From: Planctomycetaceae bacterium | Lineage (GTDB): Bacteria; Planctomycetota; Planctomycetia; Pirellulales; Thermoguttaceae | Assembly: GCA_031256755.1 (NCBI GenBank) | Contig: JAIRPZ010000087.1 | Coordinates: forward strand, 1 to 9,837 | Direction: 5' to 3' | DNA: 9,837 nucleotides | Shown: positions 5,600 through 9,837 of the stretch, piece after piece | Numbering within the stretch: the first letter of the stretch is position 1 | Layout: the number at the start of each line of letters is the position of its first letter | Notes under the pieces: generated by a model | The model's database searches: none | What the model saw: only the letters and a program-made list of their open reading frames with translations | What the model was told of the DNA's origin: nothing | Translations under genes and position numbers: made by a program

Positions 5600-8500
5600 T
5601 CACGCTTCCTCTTTCACTGCCGCAACGGAAAGCGAGATTTCGTCGCCGTCAATGCAGTGAGGAAAGACCTCCGAGTCCGGGATGGCACCCTTTTTCAAGT
5701 CCAGCGCAAGCGTTTCCCCTTTAATGTATTCAATGTGTTTATGCAGGACTTCCCCCATCGTACGCGATGCCGTTTGAATTCCGACCAGAATCCGGTCCGT
5801 GTAGTTCAAGTTCAATTCCTTCCGGCGGTCCTGAATCAAACGCACCACCTCCCGCGCCTTCCCTTCCGACAGCAATTCTTCCGTCAGTTCCGTCGACAGA
5901 ACAACCACACAGCCCGCTCCCTGCGCCGCAGCCCAGCCCTCTTTCGCCGTTAAACGGATTTGAATCTCTTCGCCGGTCAGTTCCGTATCGCCATCCGAAA
6001 GTTTCAGAACGATTTTCTTGTTCTTGTCCATTTCGGCAAGAAGGGACGCACCGTCCGCCTCCGCAAGAATCTTTTTGACTTCCGGCAGTTTTTTCCCCAG
6101 TTTCGGTCCCAGTTTTTTGAAGTCCGGCAAAACCGAGAACGAAACGTACTCTTTGAATTCTTCCTTGTCCGCCAGCACTTTCATTCCCTTAATGTTCAAT
6201 TCGTCCTGAATGACACGGACGTTGTCAATCACGTCCGAACCCCAGAAAGTGTCTGCCGCATTGCTGTCCGAAAACATCACTTTCATGCCTTCAAGCGGCT
6301 GCCGGACTTTCAAATGTCCGGCCGCACGGGCCGCACGCCCCAGCGACACAATTTCCCGCATCAGTTTGATTTCGTTCAGCATTTTTTCGTTGAGCAGGTT
6401 TGCGTCCGCCTTCGGATAGTCGGCAAGATGAACGCTTTCAAGCGGCACCAGTTCCGGCGGCTGCGGCGCATTGACCACCAAACGCTGCCAGAAATTTTCC
6501 GCCAGAAACGGCACAAACGGCGCAATCAATTTCGTAACAATAATGAGACATTCGTACAGCGTCCAGTACGCATCGTACTTCGACATGATTTTTTTCGGGT
6601 CGTCTTCCGCCGCCGATGACCAGAACCGGTTCCGGTTCCGCCGGACATACCAGTTCGACAGCGCATCAGCGAAAGCATTCAATGCACCGCACGCCGCAAA
6701 ATGGTCGTATCGGTCCATCGCTTCCGTCACCAGTTGAATGGTCTTGTTGAGTTCGCCGAGAATCCAGTAATCCAACTGCGCCCGCGCTTTGATAGAACGA
6801 TACGGCTTTTCGGAATTTTTCGCCGAAGCAAGACAGAACGGACTCATTTGTCCGTCATCGTCCCGGAAAACGTCCGCATGAACCATTTTCATCGGCTCGA
6901 ATCCGTCAATCCCGCTGTACACTTCATAGAACGAAACGACATTTTGCAGACGGATAATGAATTCCGGCAAACTTTCCCGTATGGCGGATTCACTGTACCG
7001 AATCGCTGTCCACGGGGTCTGATTGGCGTAAAAATACCAGCGCAGCGCATCGGCTCCGTATTTGTCGAAGATTTCTTTCGGCTCGCGGTAGTTCCGCTTG
7101 CTTTTGGACATTTTTTGTCCGTCTTCGCCGAGCATCAAACCGAGAACGATGCAGTTTCGGAAAGGATGCGGCAGCGGCAGCGGCAGCGGTTTGCCGGCGG
7201 TTTCGTCCACGCCGCCGAAAGGTGGTGCCGAGCCGTCGAAAACCATTGTGCTGATGGCAAGTTGACTGTAAAACCAGCCGCGCGTCTGGTCAATGGCTTC
7301 GCTGATGAAGTCCGCCGGAAAATGTTCCCGAAACTGCGTCAAACTGTTGTGCTGATGCGGAAAACCCCATTGCGCAAACGGCATCGCGCCGGAATCGAAC
7401 CAGCAGTCAATCACTTCGGAAACCCGGCGCATCCGCTTGCCGGACGCAAAGGGAGAATCGTAAGTCACCGCATCAATGTACGGTTTGTGAACAAGCAAGT
7501 CTTCGTTCAGATTCGGGTCGGCTTTTTTCGCCTTTTCCCAAACGTCCGTGCCTTGTACGCCCGGCTTTTGCAGCAGTTCTTCGTAAGAACCAACCGCTTC
7601 GGCTTGACCGGTTTCTTCGCAAACCCAAATCGGCAGCGGTGTTCCCCAGTATCGTTCACGGGACAACGCCCAATCCACGTTGGATTCCAAAAAGTTGCCG
7701 AAACGTCCGTTTTTGATATGGTCGGGATACCAGTTGACTTGCTGATTGTTTGCCAGCATGGCTTCTTTGAATTGCGTTGTTTTTACGAACCAACTCTTGC
7801 GGGGATACTGAATCAGCGGGTCTTCTTCGCTTCGCCAGCAGAAAGGATAATCGTGCAGATACTGTTCCTGATGAAAAAGGAGCGATTTTGATTTGATGTC
7901 GCGGATAATTTCTTTGTCGGCATCTTTGACCCATTTTCCGGCATACGGTCCGGCAATATCGGTGAATTTGCCGTCGGGAGCAACGCAGAAAATCAATTCG
8001 GGACCTTCGCCGGTCTGAAAACGTGCCTGCTCGTTTTGCAGCACTTCAAAGTCGGCTTCGCCGAAAGCGGGGGCTTGGTGAACGAGACCGCTTCCCGATT
8101 CGGTGGTCACAAAAGCGGCGGGAACAACGCGCCATGCGGTGAATTCGGGCGAACCGTTTTTGAGCGTGCCGGTCTGATTGCCGAGTTGGTCATAATAAAA
8201 GGGAAAGGGGGGCAGATAGCGGAGACCGACCAAATCCTTACCGGTAAATGTTTCCAGAATTTCGGCTTTCTTTTTTACTTTACCGGCAACGGGTTCGACG
8301 AGGTCTTCTGCCAAAAGACAGAGGCGGTCTTCGGCGTTGCCGGATTCGTCCGACCATTTCACGAGGGCGTATTTCAAATCGGGATGAACGGCGGTGAACT
8401 GATTGCTCGGCAACGTCCAAGGTGTGGTTGTCCAAACGAGCAGGTCAACTACGCCGGTGAATTTGAATGAACCGTGCGAATGAACGGCGATGCCGGAGTC

Positions 8501-9190
8501 CTCGTTGAACATTGTCCATTCGCCGCCGGGGAGCGGACTGATAAGGGGAAAACGGACAAACACGCTGGGGTCGGCTGTCTGCCGGTATCCTTGCCCGACT
8601 TCGCCGGACGACAGAGCGGTTCCGCCCTGCGCCCACCACCAGACGATTTTATGTCCCTGATAAAGCAGTCCTCGTTCATAAAGTGTTTTTAATGCCCACC
8701 AAACGGACTCGACATAACTGCGGTGATAGGTTACGTAGGCATCTTCGAGATTGACCCAGAAACCGAGCCGTTCGGTCAATTCTTCCCATTGTTTTGTGTA
8801 GCGGAAGACGCTTTCCTGACATTTGTGAATGAAGGGTTCGATGCCGAATTTTTCGATTTCTTCTTTGGAATGAATACCGAGTTCTTTGCACACTTCGACT
8901 TCGACGGGGAGTCCGTGGGTATCCCATCCTCCTTTCCGGGAGCAGAGAAACCCTTTCATGGTTTTGTAGCGGGGATAGAGGTCTTTGATAGCGCGTGTCA
9001 GACAATGTCCCGGGTGGGGGAGTCCGTTGGCGGTAGGGGGGCCTTCGTAAAAGACGAAGCGTTTGCTGTCTTTTCGGCTTTGGAGTGATTTTTCGTAAAT
9101 ATTCCTCTCCTTCCAGAATTGAAGGATTTCGAGTTCCTGCTGGGAGAGTGAGAGCGATTCATTGGATTTGCCGTCTGCCGGTGCGTTCAT
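5600..9190 (-). CDS. ileS: Isoleucyl-tRNA synthetase, type 2 (IleRS)
   Basis: The 1196-residue class I synthetase charges tRNA-Ile in the cytoplasm. PPTANGLPHPGH gives the HxGH signature (H59-H62), followed by GWDTHGLPVE (88-97). The CP1 editing domain holds TTTPWTLPSN (254-263) and GSGLVHQAPAFGEADF (366-381), with the editing aspartate D380. RERYWGTPLPIW (511-522), FDSGAMPFAQW (598-608) and DQTRGWFYS (634-642) are typical of IleRS, and KMSKS is at 693-697. The anticodon domain shows LSNWYVRRNRNRFW, and a C-terminal extension lacks the zinc-finger cysteines of type 1 enzymes. The overall motif style is that of type 2, eukaryote-like IleRS, which are commonly mupirocin tolerant. The frame stays open to 9334, but the ATG at 9190 is chosen because the family N-terminus begins there and the promoter lies at 9226-9253; the extra 48 residues would overlap the promoter and a kinase remnant. 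No Shine-Dalgarno is present. Confidence 0.96.
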   Translation of the reverse strand: MNAPADGKSNESLSLSQQELEILQFWKERNIYEKSLQSRKDSKRFVFYEGPPTANGLPHPGHCLTRAIKDLYPRYKTMKGFLCSRKGGWDTHGLPVEVEVCKELGIHSKEEIEKFGIEPFIHKCQESVFRYTKQWEELTERLGFWVNLEDAYVTYHRSYVESVWWALKTLYERGLLYQGHKIVWWWAQGGTALSSGEVGQGYRQTADPSVFVRFPLISPLPGGEWTMFNEDSGIAVHSHGSFKFTGVVDLLVWTTTPWTLPSNQFTAVHPDLKYALVKWSDESGNAEDRLCLLAEDLVEPVAGKVKKKAEILETFTGKDLVGLRYLPPFPFYYDQLGNQTGTLKNGSPEFTAWRVVPAAFVTTESGSGLVHQAPAFGEADFEVLQNEQARFQTGEGPELIFCVAPDGKFTDIAGPYAGKWVKDADKEIIRDIKSKSLLFHQEQYLHDYPFCWRSEEDPLIQYPRKSWFVKTTQFKEAMLANNQQVNWYPDHIKNGRFGNFLESNVDWALSRERYWGTPLPIWVCEETGQAEAVGSYEELLQKPGVQGTDVWEKAKKADPNLNEDLLVHKPYIDAVTYDSPFASGKRMRRVSEVIDCWFDSGAMPFAQWGFPHQHNSLTQFREHFPADFISEAIDQTRGWFYSQLAISTMVFDGSAPPFGGVDETAGKPLPLPLPHPFRNCIVLGLMLGEDGQKMSKSKRNYREPKEIFDKYGADALRWYFYANQTPWTAIRYSESAIRESLPEFIIRLQNVVSFYEVYSGIDGFEPMKMVHADVFRDDDGQMSPFCLASAKNSEKPYRSIKARAQLDYWILGELNKTIQLVTEAMDRYDHFAACGALNAFADALSNWYVRRNRNRFWSSAAEDDPKKIMSKYDAYWTLYECLIIVTKLIAPFVPFLAENFWQRLVVNAPQPPELVPLESVHLADYPKADANLLNEKMLNEIKLMREIVSLGRAARAAGHLKVRQPLEGMKVMFSDSNAADTFWGSDVIDNVRVIQDELNIKGMKVLADKEEFKEYVSFSVLPDFKKLGPKLGKKLPEVKKILAEADGASLLAEMDKNKKIVLKLSDGDTELTGEEIQIRLTAKEGWAAAQGAGCVVVLSTELTEELLSEGKAREVVRLIQDRRKELNLNYTDRILVGIQTASRTMGEVLHKHIEYIKGETLALDLKKGAIPDSEVFPHCIDGDEISLSVAAVKEEA
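7170..7189. repeat. Hexanucleotide tandem repeat inside ileS
   Basis: GGCAGC occurs three times in a row plus GG. On the coding strand this encodes the alternating PLPLPLP run at residues 668-674, in a loop about 20 residues before the KMSKS motif. The unit length keeps the frame whatever the copy number. Confidence 0.8.
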
Positions 9191-9204
9191 CGAAAGGAAA
9201 AACG

Positions 9205-9236
9205 TTTGGTAAAAATTTTGGGAGTATTGTACCAAA
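9205..9236. repeat. Inverted repeat between the ileS promoter and start
   Basis: TTTGGTA (9205-9211) and TACCAAA (9230-9236) are perfect 7-base arms separated by 18 bases, with one arm overlapping the -10 box of the ileS promoter. The sequence is A/T rich, so chance occurrence is quite possible. Confidence 0.3.
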
Positions 9237-9253
9237 AAAAGAGCAAAAGACAA
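9226..9253 (-). promoter_or_regulatory. Sigma70-like promoter of ileS
   Basis: TTGTCT (9248-9253) and TACAAT (9226-9231) on the minus strand are 16 bases apart. The predicted start near 9219 gives a leader of about 29 bases to the ATG at 9190, with no room for a T-box. It is nearly identical in form to the promoter in front of the kinase remnant. Confidence 0.65.
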
Positions 9254-9291
9254 TCCTTTTGAATCGGGGCAGTGTTTACACGCCATGCTCA

Positions 9292-9468
9292 TCAATTCGC
9301 AGGCAAAGGCGAAGTGCAGGAAGGCACAATACATGATGTCCGGTTTATTGTACTGCGTAAATGCCCGCCGGAACTCTTTGATACGGCGTATTCTTTTTCG
9401 GTTTCGTCAAAGATTGCTGCCTTGACCATTGTCGAACCGCAGTCAATCCCGATAAGATAGTTTGCCAT
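9292..9468 (-). pseudogene. N-terminal remnant of an FGGY/ASKHA-type carbohydrate kinase
   Basis: The ATG at 9468 opens a 58-codon frame ending in TGA at 9292-9294. Residues 4-33 carry YLIGIDCGSTMVKAAIFD and EKEYAVS, the phosphate-1 loop and second strand that begin FGGY sugar kinases (xylulokinase, rhamnulokinase and relatives, about 450-550 residues). After about residue 36 the sequence no longer resembles a kinase and stops, so more than 90 percent of the gene is missing. A good promoter still precedes it. In another minus-strand frame 9292-9390 reads RRIKEFRRAFTQYNKPDIMY and continues into the open extension of ileS; this may be the other side of a deletion junction, but I do not recognise it. 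A BadF-like ATPase origin is the main alternative for the N-terminal motif. The substrate of the former kinase cannot be told. Confidence 0.65.
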
Positions 9469-9506
9469 GCAAAGTTTTCATCAGATAAAAAAATGAACAG
9501 GGCGTT

Positions 9507-9534
9507 ATTGTATCAGAGACATTTGCGGAAACAA
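9507..9534 (-). promoter_or_regulatory. Sigma70-like promoter of the kinase remnant
   Basis: TTGTTT (9529-9534) and TACAAT (9507-9512) on the minus strand are separated by 16 bases, about 40 bases before the ATG at 9468. Transcription from here would run through the remnant into ileS, giving ileS a possible second promoter. Confidence 0.55.
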
Positions 9535-9666
9535 ACAGTGCCGCGCAGCGGGCAGGCAGTCCTTGCCGGACACTCTCTCGTTGCCTTATTTTCTCCGTAA
9601 CGCTTTGGCTTTATCCTCGCCGAATCTTCTTGTCGTTATTCTCTATCTGTTTTGGCTATGCGGTTT

Positions 9667-9693
9667 TTACCTTTCCCGCATTATTCTCCTCCT
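9667..9693 (-). other. Orphan Shine-Dalgarno with 4-codon reading frame
   Basis: A perfect AGGAGG (9688-9693) stands six bases before ATG (9681-9679), which is followed by CGG GAA AGG and the stop TAA. It starts 41 bases after the stop of the upstream membrane gene, as the next gene of an operon would, but no coding sequence follows. It may be the start of a lost gene or chance in a purine-rich strand. Confidence 0.35.
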
Positions 9694-9721
9694 TTGCACT
9701 AGGGTTTTCCTGTTATTCCAA

Positions 9722-9837
9722 TTATTCCAGCCGCCGCCGCTGGCAGAGGCACCATTCCGTCAATGACAATATCAATGCGGCAAAGACAGCGTAACGCCAA
9801 ATCGGACAAGACAATGCCGCCGAATCATCTTCCCGCT
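9722..9837 (-). CDS. C-terminal membrane anchor of an unidentified protein (rest outside window)
   Basis: The minus-strand frame is open from the right edge to TAA at 9722-9724 and encodes the last 37 residues of a protein. These comprise an acidic REDDS stretch, one hydrophobic segment (WRYAVFAALILSLTEW) and a short basic tail, CQRRRLE. A single C-terminal helix with a basic cytoplasmic end matches the tails of planctomycete BatA/von Willebrand A-like membrane proteins, but the piece is too short to assign a family. The 253-base stretch between this stop and the kinase remnant holds only the orphan Shine-Dalgarno and the remnant's promoter. Confidence 0.5.
   Translation of the reverse strand, partial: REDDSAALSCPIWRYAVFAALILSLTEWCLCQRRRLE

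Noticed and set aside
6701..7891. Plus-strand 396-codon frame opposite ileS, and similar long frames at 5960-6619 and 2927-3928
   Set aside because: They are antisense shadows of well-conserved genes (ileS and the haem oxidase), with no homology-like motifs of their own.
9191..9334. 48-residue N-terminal extension of IleRS
   Set aside because: It would place the ileS promoter and the kinase remnant inside coding sequence, and the family N-terminus starts at the ATG at 9190.
9537..9581. GC-rich CCGC/GCGG hairpin upstream of the kinase remnant, considered as a tRNA or terminator
   Set aside because: There is no cloverleaf, no T-arm consensus and no T-tract, and the longest stem is 4-6 bases with a bulge.
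9563..9766. Plus-strand hydrophobic 67-codon frame resembling a small membrane protein
   Set aside because: It begins with TTG, lacks a Shine-Dalgarno and runs antisense to the C-terminal end of the edge gene. The Leu/Phe richness simply reflects the complement of a purine-rich strand.

Overview
The window fits a bacterium of the Planctomycetota, probably a gut-associated Pirellulales/Thermoguttaceae-like lineage. The pointers are a BMC-P (EutN/CcmL) shell gene, a long type-2 isoleucyl-tRNA synthetase with a WWWAQGG segment I associate with planctomycetes, an HU-like protein with an extended basic tail, and an autotransporter barrel ending in a GSLNTVLTW-type C-terminus. The placement comes from recalled family resemblance, not from a database search.

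Left part, plus strand (1-2078): the 3' part of an autotransporter-type outer-membrane beta-barrel gene runs in from the left edge. It is followed by a small microcompartment pentamer gene (EutN type) and, 42 bases later, a 232-residue protein of unknown function. The N-terminus of that protein looks like a microcompartment encapsulation helix. No other shell or microcompartment enzyme gene is in view, so this is an apparent satellite or orphan pair.

Central and right part, minus strand (2075-9190): reading leftwards from 9190 the genes are ileS, a membrane-anchored family 2 glycosyltransferase, an oxygen-dependent protoporphyrinogen/coproporphyrinogen oxidase (hemG/hemY type) and an HU-family DNA-binding protein. 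The HU gene meets the 232-residue gene tail to tail with a 4-base overlap. The set looks like neighbouring housekeeping and envelope genes, not one pathway. Sigma70-like promoters can be read in front of ileS, the glycosyltransferase and HU; hemG probably follows the glycosyltransferase transcript and has its own good ribosome binding site. Three of the four promoters seen have the same -10 hexamer, TACAAT.

Right edge (9191-9837, minus strand): there is a promoter followed by only the first ~35 residues of an FGGY/ASKHA-type sugar kinase, which then runs into unrelated sequence and stops (a truncated gene). A perfect Shine-Dalgarno precedes a 4-codon reading frame. At the edge lies the C-terminal membrane anchor of a gene that continues beyond the window. 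The stretch 9191-9721 therefore looks like a gene-decay zone between intact genes.

No CRISPR array, insertion sequence, tRNA or rRNA was seen. The less ordinary signals are the orphan BMC-P plus candidate cargo pair, a 20-base palindrome centred on the -10 box of the glycosyltransferase promoter, a hairpin-rich ~147-base HU leader, and the promoter-bearing kinase remnant. None amounts to a clearly new system.
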